A DNA stretch of 64,000 nucleotides from Acholeplasma granularum ATCC 19168. GTDB taxonomy: Bacteria; Bacillota_I; Bacilli_A; Acholeplasmatales; Acholeplasmataceae. This document shows, piece after piece, positions 28,605 to 36,552 of the stretch (position 1 is the first letter of the stretch; every line of letters starts with the position of its first letter). The DNA lies in NCBI RefSeq assembly GCF_000526235.1, contig NZ_JAFR01000010.1:1-64000 (forward strand), written 5' to 3'. The notes under the pieces were generated by a model that searched no databases, had not been told where the DNA came from, and saw nothing but the letters and a program-made list of their open reading frames with translations. The translations under genes were made by a program, and so were the position numbers.

Positions 28605-29849
28605 CTATAGTAAGACTTTCGAACCCTTTTGGTTAAATTGACCGGAGGAGAAAGTCTTTTTTATTTCAGAAAATAAACTGGATTGTTCGCTTGACTGCGT
28701 AGTCAATCCAGTTTTTATCATATATTGCCTTTCAAAACCATTCGGTGTTTGACCGTTCAAGTGATGGTGTGGTCTAAAGTCATTATAAAAATCCACATGT
28801 TCATCAACAGAAATCATTAATTCTTCAAGCGTTTTATAGTCATTCAAATATATTTCCTCACTTTTAAAGTGAGAGAAGAAAGATTCAACTACAGCATTTT
28901 CTGTAGGCCGTGCTGTTTTTGAATAAGAAGGAATTAATTTTAATGATTTTAACAATGATCTGTATTTAAAAGAGGTATAATTAGAACCTCTATCACTATG
29001 TACAATTACATTTTCTGGTTGGTTTCTATTCTCATAAGCATCTTTTAAAGTATTGATTACTAGTTTAGTATTATTTTTACAATGCACTCTATATCCAATG
29101 ACTTTTCTAGAGAAAAAATCTAAAATTACACAAATAAAAAATGGATTACCTAAAACACTAACTTCAGTAACGTCAGTTGTCCACGCTTCATTTGGATTAT
29201 TTCGAGTAAAGTTTTTACCAATTAGGTTTTTTAAATATAAATTCTTACTTTCAATTTGACTTATATCTTTTTTCTTTTTCTTGCCAAGAATGGGTTTAAT
29301 ATTTAGTTCATCCATTAAATGTTTAGATTTTTTATTTGAAATTGTATAACCTTCATTTCTAAGTACTTGAGCTATTTTTATTGAACCAAATCTTTGTCTA
29401 CTTTTATTATATACTTCCATAACTAAAGGCCTTAAAAAGTTATCATTTTTAATGTTGAACTTTTCTTCCACACGACGATTTAAATGATTGTAAAATGTCC
29501 CTACACTTACATCTAGAATTCTACACATCGTCTTAACTGGATATATGTTGTAATATTTTTCAATTGCATTTAACTTAACATGTCTTGGAGAACTTGGGAG
29601 GCATTCTAAACTCTTATAAATCTCAAGTTCAATTTTCATTTTTTCATGCTCTTTACAAAGAAATGAATATTTTTTTCTAAGGCTTTTTAAATCATCGTAT
29701 TCAATTTCTAATCTTGTAGGTCTTAACCAATCGTTAATAGTAGTTTTTGAATAACCATATTTATCTATTAAATCTTTAGTGGTAAAACCATTCTTAAAAT
29801 CATCTATTATTTTCAACTTAATAGCATTAGTATTCATTTTAATGTTCAC
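28605..29849 (-). mobile_element. IS3-family transposase, OrfA and OrfB in one frame
   Basis: 414 residues. An N-terminal helix-turn-helix of OrfA type (about 8-45) is followed by a coiled region, then the HTH_21 and rve integrase core. The DDE triad is intact: D226 (TTDVTEV), D286 (HSDRGSN) and E322 (VVESFF). Most IS3 members need a programmed frameshift between OrfA and OrfB; this is a single frame. I could not find convincing terminal inverted repeats or target duplications, so the element limits are unknown. It lies directly downstream of the tRNA gene. Confidence 0.88.
28612..28664 (+). terminator. Possible terminator downstream of tRNA-Arg, inside the transposase 3' end
   Basis: AAGACTTTC (28612-28620) pairs with GAAAGTCTT (28650-28658) around a 29-base loop with an inner GGT/ACC helix, then a T run. 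On the plus strand it would stop tRNA transcription before it enters the transposase antisense. Confidence 0.5.
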
Positions 29850-29982
29850 TTCCTTTAACTAAATATCTATTATACATTTTTAAAATGAAATTGTTAATGA
29901 TATAATTAAGTTGTCTAAGTTTAACAAATCAAGAAAATCATTGCTTATAATGATATTTAATAACAAAGAGGTGTTAATAGAA

Positions 29983-30429
29983 ATGAAAAAATTAGATAAA
30001 GCTATAATCCTCTTACTATCAATAGCAATACTAACTATAGTTATAATAACATTTATAATTCCAGATTTGATTTCATCACCAATTAAAATTACTTTATCAT
30101 TAATCTTTTACGTATTTATAATCATTGTTATAGTTTATTCCTATAAACTTAATAAAAAAGATAATGATAATTTTTTAGAAATATCAAACCTTATTAAAAA
30201 TAACGAATTTTTTAAAGCAGAAGAGTATATTAAGGCTAATCTAATAAAATCAAAACATTTAGTAAGTGACATCAAATATAAATTTTTACTTGTTACTCTT
30301 GAATTAACTAAAGGCAATCATGATGAATATTATCATAAATCATTTCGTGGTATTTATGATATGATTGATGTATGCTGTAGTAAAGAAATTGCAATCATTC
30401 ATAAAATGGAGGAATTTTATGAAAATTAA
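29983..30429 (+). CDS. Small membrane protein of unknown function
   Basis: 148 residues from the ATG at 29983, chosen for GAGGTG before it; the open frame extends upstream without a good start. Two membrane helices (about 7-27 and 34-53) are followed by a soluble helical domain with EISNLIKNNEFFKAEEYI, which resembles a TPR-like helix pair. It overlaps the next zinc-ribbon gene, so the two are co-transcribed. No family recognised. Confidence 0.6.
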   Translation: MKKLDKAIILLLSIAILTIVIITFIIPDLISSPIKITLSLIFYVFIIIVIVYSYKLNKKDNDNFLEISNLIKNNEFFKAEEYIKANLIKSKHLVSDIKYKFLLVTLELTKGNHDEYYHKSFRGIYDMIDVCCSKEIAIIHKMEEFYEN

Positions 30430-30631
30430 AAACTGCCCCTATTGTAACGGAATTTTAAAAACTGGGAAATTAGTATACCGTTTTGAATTTAGAACTCCAA
30501 AGATTATATTTGAAGATGGGACCGAAATAAAAGTTAATACATTTAATCCTTTTAAACATGCAGTTATCAACAAAGTTTTTTATTGTGAGTCATGTCAGGT
30601 TATGTTAGCAGATCTAAGTCCTCAAACATAA
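30419..30631 (+). CDS. Small zinc-ribbon protein (PF20097-like)
   Basis: 70 residues starting at 30419 after GGAGG; two Cys pairs, CPYC near the N terminus and CESC near the C terminus, frame a short beta-rich stretch. A paralogue with the same layout is at 37501. The family, DUF6487-like zinc ribbons, has no firm function. It overlaps the preceding gene's stop. Confidence 0.65.
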   Translation: MKIKNCPYCNGILKTGKLVYRFEFRTPKIIFEDGTEIKVNTFNPFKHAVINKVFYCESCQVMLADLSPQT

Positions 30632-30756
30632 AAACTACTGCCTAAATACTGGATGGATTAGTCATAATAAATTATCCATAATATTTACATTTAGCTGAGT
30701 TCATTATTTGTTCAAATTGAGGGATTCTTTAATAACAATGTAAAAATGAGAGATTA

Positions 30757-30910
30757 TGCAACAAAATCAACACAAATCTATAAAAGAATGCAGCATTATT
30801 AACACATGAACTAATGAGTTTGTTGCAAAATCAACACATCAAATATAAAGTATGTTGCAAAATCAACACACCAAGTTGAAAGTATGTAGCATTTCATTTA
30901 CAGCAAGACA
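30757..30910. repeat. Five degenerate repeats spaced about 32 bp
   Basis: Copies of a TTGCAAAATCAACACA-like unit start near 30757, 30789, 30823, 30855 and 30887, that is every 31-35 bases. The last copy reads TAGCATTTCATTTACA and continues into AGCAAGACA. They lie in a gap of almost 500 bases without a gene (30632-31126) that also has a strong hairpin and an operator-like dyad. Regularly spaced end repeats are typical of IS21-type element termini, but no IstA/IstB genes are here. Origin iterons are another possibility. Confidence 0.6.
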
Positions 30911-30923
30911 TTTTGATAATTAC

Positions 30924-30974
30924 GACAATTTGTCACGTTTCAATTGAAATGTTTTGATAAATTGTCTTTTTTTT
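30924..30974 (+). terminator. Strong hairpin with T tract after the first repeat block
   Basis: GACAATTTGTCA (30924-30935) pairs with TGATAAATTGTC (30955-30966), 12 bp with one G-T pair, followed by eight T residues and ATGC. Confidence 0.75.
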
Positions 30975-31038
30975 ATGCTAATAACGGCTAAAATTGAACA
31001 AAAACAGGTATTTTTAATTAAAATTTAGATATAAATAA

Positions 31039-31077
31039 TGTCGACAAAGTCGACAAAATACGTGGCATATTTATAAA
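31039..31077 (+). promoter_or_regulatory. Dyad operator overlapping a promoter of the broken AbiEi-like gene
   Basis: TGTCGAC-AAA-GTCGACA (31039-31055) is a perfect dyad with 7-base arms. Its right arm contains TCGACA (31050-31055), a possible -35, with TATAAA 16 bases later (31072-31077). AbiEi antitoxins repress their own promoters through inverted repeats, which fits the gene downstream. Confidence 0.5.
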
Positions 31078-31126
31078 TAAAGTGATAAACTAAAGAAAAA
31101 CGAGGATGTGATACATTGTATAAAAA

Positions 31127-31749
31127 ATGCTTTTAAAATATGTAGAAGAACATGAGGCGTTCTTGTTTGATGCTGCATACGAACATATTAGACTGTTTAA
31201 AGTAATGCCTTATAAAACGTACTTAAAAAATATTGAATTGTTAGTAAATGACGGAAAAATGATTAGAATATCAAAAGGTATTTATGCTATTCCAGATATG
31301 TTTGGTAATCATGAATCAGTAATTTCATACTCTACCGATTATCATGGTGGAATGGTTGTTGGTGATAAAATGTATAAATATTTAGAATTAAGCGATTTTG
31401 AATCAAAACAAACTATAATATACACAAAAAAATAAGAAAACAATCAAAACAATTAAATGAACTTAACGTTATCCTTAAATACGTAGATTTCCATTTTTCT
31501 GACAAATTGATAAAAATTGTTCAAGCGCTTGAGTGCATTGGAAATTATAATGAAATCATCGATATTAATGGACTTAAGTTTGTTGAACTTCTTGATGAGG
31601 CAGCTCATCAATATGATGATTTTGTGTTTGAAGATATTGTTAAAGTAATCAAATATCAATACTCAACAGTAAGATGGTTTCATGATTATATAAAACCAAA
31701 AATTAAATACGGTGATCCACTTGCTGTTTATGAAAAAATAACGAAATGA
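31127..31749 (+). pseudogene. Broken AbiEi-like antitoxin/HTH gene (frameshifted)
   Basis: The first part (31127-31435) encodes a winged-helix region ending in KMIRISKGIYAIPD, typical of AbiEi and DUF6088 proteins, then HGGMVVGDKMY and TIIYTKK before a stop. A second frame continues directly (TKKIRKQSKQLNELN onward) to 31749 and reads as the missing C-terminal half, so one indel in the A run near 31426-31433 split a gene of about 205 codons. The start may be damaged as well: a TTG at 31116 with GAGG upstream is out of frame by an A-run indel and would give MYKK before LLKYVEEH. The matching AbiEii toxin is not recognisable. Confidence 0.6.
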
Positions 31750-31919
31750 GATTCATGTTTAGAAAAAGTCGCTCTAGCTTTGATAAATGGTGCAGATATT
31801 ATATTGAAGATGCTAGAGATTTGGTGCGTGCACATGATACGTTATTACCTAATGCCCACTTATATCATCAAAATGATAAGGACGGCCTAGATTGGGCAAG
31901 AATTATTTATATAAAATAA
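31746..31919 (+). pseudogene. Truncated unknown gene following the AbiEi-like gene
   Basis: 57 residues (MRFMFRKSRSSFDKWCRYY at the start) coupled by ATGA to the gene before. The frame ends at 31919, but another frame resumes with EIIYDKWILICFPDED and continues toward a helix-turn-helix, so it looks like the front of one frameshifted gene. I do not recognise the family. Confidence 0.4.
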
Positions 31920-31920
31920 T

Positions 31921-32196
31921 TGAGATCATCTATGATAAATGGATTTTGATATGCTTCCCTGATGAAGATGTATATTTGAAAAACATAAAAGCTAAAAAGT
32001 TGGGAGCAGTCTTAAAAAAACTTAGAACAGATAAAGGTTTACTGTTGGCGGAGTAGCTGATCAGCTTAGAATTAATGAAAGTACACTTAGAAATTATGAA
32101 CTCGGAAACAGATTACCAAGGATAGAAATTTTGTATGGTTTATCACAAATTTATAATTTATCAGTGAATGACATTATTAAAAATACAATAAAATGA
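31921..32196 (+). pseudogene. Remnant of an XRE-type helix-turn-helix protein
   Basis: The reading frame LGAVLKKLRTDKGL followed, after a frameshift near 32045, by VADQLRINESTLRNYELGNR and LSQIYNLSVNDIIK is a typical Cro/CI HTH_3 domain. No intact start is present and at least two frameshifts separate it from the preceding fragment. It is the end of the decaying module. Confidence 0.55.
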
Positions 32197-32203
32197 ATTT
32201 AAG

Positions 32204-32236
32204 CGAATAATTTTGTTATTTTTTCATCTTATTATA
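32204..32236 (+). promoter_or_regulatory. Candidate ECF promoter upstream of the sigma gene
   Basis: CGAATAA (32204-32210), 14 bases, CATCTTATT (32225-32233). The same two blocks with the same spacing occur before the lipoprotein gene at 33387-33416. The spacing suits an ECF sigma -35/-10 pair, so autoregulation is inferred. Confidence 0.55.
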
Positions 32237-32252
32237 TGGAAGAGGTCTTTAA

Positions 32253-32774
32253 ATGAAGCAAAAAGATATTGAATTACTAATACAAAGAAATGAAAAAGCA
32301 TTTGAAAAACTATATTATAAATATCACAAACTTATTTTTAGTATCATCTATCATAAAGTATTTGATTTTCATGTAACAGAAGAACTTGTCCAAGATACTT
32401 TCATTAAAATTATGGAAAGTATTGATCAATATAATGGTGGTAACTTTAAATATTGGATTCTTACAATTGGGAAAAATATTGCCAATATGTACTTAAGGAA
32501 AGAAATAAGAAATAAGGAAAAACTTGAAGAATACAGCAAAAATATTTATAAAGAAGAAATCATTGACTATAACGAAATCGCAAGTTTACTATTAAGTGAC
32601 ATAAGAAAACTTGTTGATAATGAAGTTTATGAAATCATTATCATGCATTTAGTTCAAGGACTTAAATTTAAGGAAATTGCAGAAATTAAAAATGAAACAA
32701 CATCAGCAATTTTAGGTAAATATCACAGAGCAATGAAACTAATAAGAGGTAAAATTGATTATGAAAAATATTGA
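32253..32774 (+). CDS. ECF-type RNA polymerase sigma factor
   Basis: 173 residues: region 2 (FEKLYYKYHKLIFSIIYHKV, EELVQDTFIKIM) and region 4 (EIIIMHLVQGLKFKEIAEIK, with a following AILGKYHRAMKLIR) joined by a short linker, the ECF architecture. It overlaps by 14 bases the gene of a single-pass membrane protein that is probably its anti-sigma factor. GGAAGAGG lies upstream of the ATG. Confidence 0.88.
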   Translation: MKQKDIELLIQRNEKAFEKLYYKYHKLIFSIIYHKVFDFHVTEELVQDTFIKIMESIDQYNGGNFKYWILTIGKNIANMYLRKEIRNKEKLEEYSKNIYKEEIIDYNEIASLLLSDIRKLVDNEVYEIIIMHLVQGLKFKEIAEIKNETTSAILGKYHRAMKLIRGKIDYEKY

Positions 32775-33381
32775 AAATAAAATTAAAACCGAATATCATC
32801 ACAAACAGTTAAATATTTTGAAAGATAAAATATCGTTTGAAAAAAATGTTGTTTCTGTTAATAAAAGATCAAAACTATTTATCCCTTCCCTAGTTTCTTT
32901 AGTTAGTTCTTTTGCAATATTAATTGTTGCTGTCATACTTTTTATTAATTCTAATGTTAATGATCCAAATGAACATATAATACCAGAAAACGACAATATT
33001 GCAATTTCACATTTAGAATCAAACACTAAAAACTATTTAAAAACGCCAATAAAGACAATATTTGATAATGAAAGTGGACTTATTATATCTATTTATTATG
33101 GTTTAAAAGAAGATGGTAATAAATTGAATCACTATCTTGTGTTTATGTATGAATCAGAAAAAAACGCTACATTAGAAACAAAAATAACCTCTTTTTATCT
33201 TGATGAAGAAAATGAAAGCATTAATGATACTATATTTAGTGAGTCGCTTGATTTTGTTGGTGATAAAGTACATGCAACTGAAACTATAATTACTGATGTA
33301 CTTGTTGAAATCACGATTAAAGATGACATATTTCAATTCGATTTGAATTTAAGTCAGTACTATGATTTTTTAATGAAATAA
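32761..33381 (+). CDS. Probable anti-sigma factor, single-pass membrane protein
   Basis: 206 residues from the ATG at 32761. A short cytoplasmic segment (1-38) precedes one membrane helix (about 39-63) and an extracytoplasmic domain of about 140 residues. No ZAS zinc motif is seen in the N-terminal part. Translational coupling to the ECF sigma gene is the main evidence for the role; the outer domain resembles DUF4179-type domains only in layout. Confidence 0.6.
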   Translation: MKNIENKIKTEYHHKQLNILKDKISFEKNVVSVNKRSKLFIPSLVSLVSSFAILIVAVILFINSNVNDPNEHIIPENDNIAISHLESNTKNYLKTPIKTIFDNESGLIISIYYGLKEDGNKLNHYLVFMYESEKNATLETKITSFYLDEENESINDTIFSESLDFVGDKVHATETIITDVLVEITIKDDIFQFDLNLSQYYDFLMK

Positions 33382-33386
33382 AATTT

Positions 33387-33416
33387 CGAATAAAATCAAT
33401 TTGTTTGCATCTTATT
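33387..33416 (+). promoter_or_regulatory. Candidate ECF promoter upstream of the lipoprotein gene
   Basis: CGAATAA (33387-33393), 14 bases, CATCTTATT (33408-33416), 29 bases before the ATG. It matches the element before the sigma gene at all 16 fixed positions. Confidence 0.55.
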
Positions 33417-33445
33417 TAATAGAAAAATAAGGAGGTATATTTAAA

Positions 33446-34846
33446 ATGAAAAAGATATGTTTATTAATTGTGACTTTTTTAAGTATTTTTATAATTGTTT
33501 CATGCACCAATGATAATAACTTTAAGGATTTAGATCGTAATTATATGCCAAATAAAGTAACACAGTCATTTACGCTACCAAAAGGTGACTTTGTTTGGAC
33601 CTCTAACAATGAAGATGTAATTAAAGTAGAAGAAAATCAGGCAATAGTAACTCAAGATGTAGTTGACGTATTAGTTACCTTGTCTGCGTCATCTGATGAT
33701 AGAAAAGAAAACTTCGATGTTTTAGTCTTAAAAAATGGTAGTGGTCTATCAGTATTTGAAAAAGCGCAAGAATTTATGAAATCTCATAGTGAAATATTAA
33801 TTGATTTTGAGGGGCTATATATTGATAAACAAATTGATGATCTTTATTTATCATTTGATGACAATCAAAATGACAACAATTCAACACCTACGTATAGCGA
33901 TGAAGGTGAATATATTTATATAAGCTATTTAGATTTAAATCACCGGTTTTTAAATATCTATTTCAATGAAATGATAGAAGGTGAACTAGTAAGAGTTCAT
34001 GTTAATGTTATTAAATTAATCTATAGAAATGAAGAAGATATATTTTATAATCTTAGACCGTTTAATACATATTTAGAAGAGGGGATTCAGAAACTATATA
34101 TTACTAACAAAGGCCAGTTAAATAATTATCTTGAAACACTCAATTTAGATATCGTAGACCAAGAATATTTAACTTATTTAAATGGTATTAAAGAAAGTAG
34201 TTATTTTCTTTCTAATAATTCGCTGCTATTAATTAGAATTGTACAAATATCATCAGATAATGAGGTTAGAGTAGGAAACATTAAAATAAAAGATGGTAAT
34301 TTAATTGTTGATTTAAATGCTAAACATGGTTCAAATGAAGCTATGAGGTTTTGGGATTTTGTAATAGAAATAAAAAATGGCTATTCAGCAATAAAAGATG
34401 TTTTAGTTAATGTTAATTATGTTGAGGAATCAAAGTTGTATTTAGAAGCATTTACTTATAACTTTGGCTATTTAGATGAATTAAAAGAAAGATTATTTGT
34501 TATTGATTCATTAGAAGATTTAGAAAATTATATTGGTCTTATTGATGAAAACAATGATTATTATGGTGATAGACATTACCACACATTGTATTATAAGCAT
34601 TTATTAAAATATGATGAATCATATTTTCTTAATAATAAATTAATCTTATTCAATTATAATGCTGGATCTGGAAGTTTCGAATTCGTCTATCAAGATTATA
34701 AGTTTATTGGTAATCAACTAATAATCAATTTTAAATCAAATAATCCAATTGTTGGAACAGATGATATTAGACCTTGGAATTTCATCATTGAAGTTAATAA
34801 GTTATTAGAATTTGATGAAGTTGATATTAAGATTGGAAATAGATGA
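33446..34846 (+). CDS. Lipoprotein with an N-terminal Ig-like domain, ECF-operon member
   Basis: 466 residues. A signal peptide ends in a lipobox IIVSC with Cys at residue 20. Residues about 35-112 fit an atrophied bacterial Ig domain (SFTLPKGDFVWTSNNEDVIK). The rest holds two similar blocks near 215-330 and 345-460, both ending in RFWDFVIEIKNG or RPWNFIIEVNKL, so an internal duplication is likely. No enzyme motif is visible. It follows the sigma and anti-sigma genes and has the shared upstream motif, so it is probably a target of this sigma factor. Confidence 0.75.
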   Translation: MKKICLLIVTFLSIFIIVSCTNDNNFKDLDRNYMPNKVTQSFTLPKGDFVWTSNNEDVIKVEENQAIVTQDVVDVLVTLSASSDDRKENFDVLVLKNGSGLSVFEKAQEFMKSHSEILIDFEGLYIDKQIDDLYLSFDDNQNDNNSTPTYSDEGEYIYISYLDLNHRFLNIYFNEMIEGELVRVHVNVIKLIYRNEEDIFYNLRPFNTYLEEGIQKLYITNKGQLNNYLETLNLDIVDQEYLTYLNGIKESSYFLSNNSLLLIRIVQISSDNEVRVGNIKIKDGNLIVDLNAKHGSNEAMRFWDFVIEIKNGYSAIKDVLVNVNYVEESKLYLEAFTYNFGYLDELKERLFVIDSLEDLENYIGLIDENNDYYGDRHYHTLYYKHLLKYDESYFLNNKLILFNYNAGSGSFEFVYQDYKFIGNQLIINFKSNNPIVGTDDIRPWNFIIEVNKLLEFDEVDIKIGNR

Positions 34847-34908
34847 TGGAGAATAATCCGAACAATAAAATAAGTAAGAAAGAAATTATCAGTGATATTA
34901 TACATTGA
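34846..34908 (+). pseudogene. Possible 20-codon stump of a gene after the lipoprotein
   Basis: An ATG overlaps the lipoprotein stop (TGATG) and the frame runs only 20 codons (MENNPNNKISKKEIISDIIH) before stopping at the edge of the second repeat block. It may be an operon gene cut by an insertion; it could also be chance. Confidence 0.25.
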
Positions 34909-34936
34909 AAAAGGCTATACAAAGCCGTTCATTCGA

Positions 34937-35028
34937 TAGAGTGCATTTTGATTACACACCACTTTTAGTAGGGTGCATTTCATTTACATACCATTTTTTT
35001 ATGGTAGCATTTCGTTTCGAGCAAGACA
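34937..35028. repeat. Second block of three degenerate repeats spaced 32-34 bp
   Basis: GTGCATTTTGATTACA, GTGCATTTCATTTACA and GTAGCATTTCGTTT units start near 34937, 34973 and 35005. The last continues into AGCAAGACA; 35006-35028 matches 30888-30910 of the first block in 20 of 23 bases. Both blocks are followed by a strong hairpin, a T run and ATGC, so they are copies of one terminal structure. Confidence 0.6.
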
Positions 35029-35042
35029 TCGTGGAATTTAAT

Positions 35043-35071
35043 AATGCTACACTTCGGTGTGGCATTTTTTT
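35043..35071 (+). terminator. UUCG-loop terminator after the second repeat block
   Basis: AATGCTACAC-TTCG-GTGTGGCATT, a 10-bp stem with one T-G pair and a UUCG tetraloop, then a T run. Confidence 0.85.
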
Positions 35072-35610
35072 ATGCTTTTCAAGTATTGATGATATATGTT
35101 TGAAGTATTAATGAGGAGGAAATCTAAATTTTATTAAAAAATTCCGTATCTATGTATCTTGGATGAAATTTTAAATTTATAATTAATTTTAATTGAGGGT
35201 TTTAAGAAAGGCTATATGAGTTAGATTATAATAACTTACCACTTAAAGTCTATATCAAGGAGTGTTTAAATAAAATTAAATGTTCCAGCTAATATAGGTT
35301 TATTATTTAATTCATTGGATAAATCTATCTCATCAATGTTTCTGTTTGGTAAATATAATGATATCAAGATAATTATTTCAGAAATCTTTGAAACAAGTAT
35401 AAAAAACATATGGCTATAGAATCATTAAACTCGTACTTCAATACTTTTATCAGGTCAAAATAGCCTATAAAACCGTTTTAAAGCTCATGAAATAGCTTCA
35501 TATCGTTTGTAAGGTAAGAAAAAAGTTGATAAATAGACTTAAAAAAGGACTATTAACTGATCTCATTTGAAATCAACCTTTAAAAAATAGTGTGGTATAC
35601 AACATCAAAA
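35072..35610. other. Gene-free stretch with decayed coding traces
   Basis: No intact gene. A 50-codon open stretch near 35268-35419 (KLNVPANIGLLFNSLDKS at its start) has no start codon and ends in TAG; the rest has many stops in all frames. It looks like degraded coding DNA of unknown origin. Confidence 0.4.
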
Positions 35611-35640
35611 TTGATAGGTCGTACTTTACCATACTATAAT
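35611..35640 (+). promoter_or_regulatory. Promoter of the S-component gene
   Basis: TTGATA (35611-35616), 18 bases, TATAAT (35635-35640), leaving an untranslated leader of about 50 bases. Confidence 0.55.
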
Positions 35641-35695
35641 TTATATAGATTATTGTGTATAATTGAATTTGACATTAAAATAAAAGGAAGTATTC

Positions 35696-36214
35696 GTGAA
35701 AAAACATACATTATCTATTCGTAAAATCGCATTATTATCAATACTTAGTGCTATATTAATTGTTCAAAAAATTATATTAGGACCAATACCATTTATACAA
35801 TTGGTATTTTTTCTTATAATTTTTTATACAAGTAAAATTAGTTTTAAGAGTATGTTTTTGGTGATTCTAATATATGTTTTAGTTGATGGTATATCAACAT
35901 CCAGTCTAAATCTAACTTATACACCTTACATATTTTTAGGACTAATTTTAATTCCATTAACGATGAATACTATCTTTAAAAACATTAAATCACCCTTAGG
36001 ATTATCTCTTATTGGTATTTTACATGCATTTATATACAGTTGGATATTTATTATACCGATGACAATTATTTATGAAATCGATATATTACTTTACTTATAT
36101 CAAGACATTTTATATGAATTAGCACTTGCACTATCAACATTTTTAACAACGATTATACTATATCAGCCATTATCTAACTTTTGGGATCTTAAATTAAATG
36201 ACATTAAATTATAA
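35696..36214 (+). CDS. ECF-transporter S component-like membrane protein
   Basis: 172 residues, five or six membrane helices, starting at GTG after AAAGGAAG. The opening SIRKIALLSILSAILIVQKI resembles the first helix of many S components (the ThiT/PanT/RibU group), which bind vitamins and share the EcfAAT module. The substrate cannot be assigned. The shared energising genes are not in this window. Confidence 0.6.
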   Translation: MKKHTLSIRKIALLSILSAILIVQKIILGPIPFIQLVFFLIIFYTSKISFKSMFLVILIYVLVDGISTSSLNLTYTPYIFLGLILIPLTMNTIFKNIKSPLGLSLIGILHAFIYSWIFIIPMTIIYEIDILLYLYQDILYELALALSTFLTTIILYQPLSNFWDLKLNDIKL

Positions 36215-36287
36215 TATTTAATCGGTTTCATACATTAATTCAAATGGTACATGACATAATTAAAGTATTCATAATCGAGGTATATCT

Positions 36288-36437
36288 ATGCCAATAATTA
36301 AATTAACTCATGCAGTTGATGACATATTTTTTTCTTTAGATGAAGGAGAAATTGTTTCTTATATTGGAGCTAATGGTACTGGTAAGTCAACAACTATTAA
36401 AATGATGTGCAGAAGTAATATTAAAAAAAATATATGA
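36288..36437 (+). pseudogene. Stump of an ABC transporter ATPase
   Basis: 49 codons: a normal start, a short beta strand region and an intact Walker A (GANGTGKSTTIKMM), then a stop. The pattern EGEIVSYIGANGTGKSTTIK is that of ABC-2 type exporter ATPases. The internal spacing is shortened before Walker A as well, so several deletions have occurred. The signature and Walker B parts are missing. Confidence 0.65.
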
Positions 36438-36552
36438 AAAAGACTTATCTAAATATGAAAATGCACGGAGTTAATATAATAAACTATTAAAATAATCAAA
36501 AATATATTACAATCTTATGTGGTATGATTAAATATATAAAGGAATGATTCAT

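Noticed and set aside
28601-29960. Inverted terminal repeats of the IS3-type element
   Set aside because: I compared both flanks and found no match long enough to support ends or a target duplication.
30757-30910. Repeats at about 32-bp spacing as a CRISPR array
   Set aside because: The units are too divergent and too short, the intervening segments are also similar to each other, and no cas genes are present.
34905-35111. Open frame of 68 codons
   Set aside because: It consists of the repeat block and the terminator hairpin; the translation follows no protein-like pattern.
35268-35419. 50-codon open stretch as a small gene
   Set aside because: No start codon or ribosome site; flanking DNA has dense stops, so it is listed only as decayed sequence.
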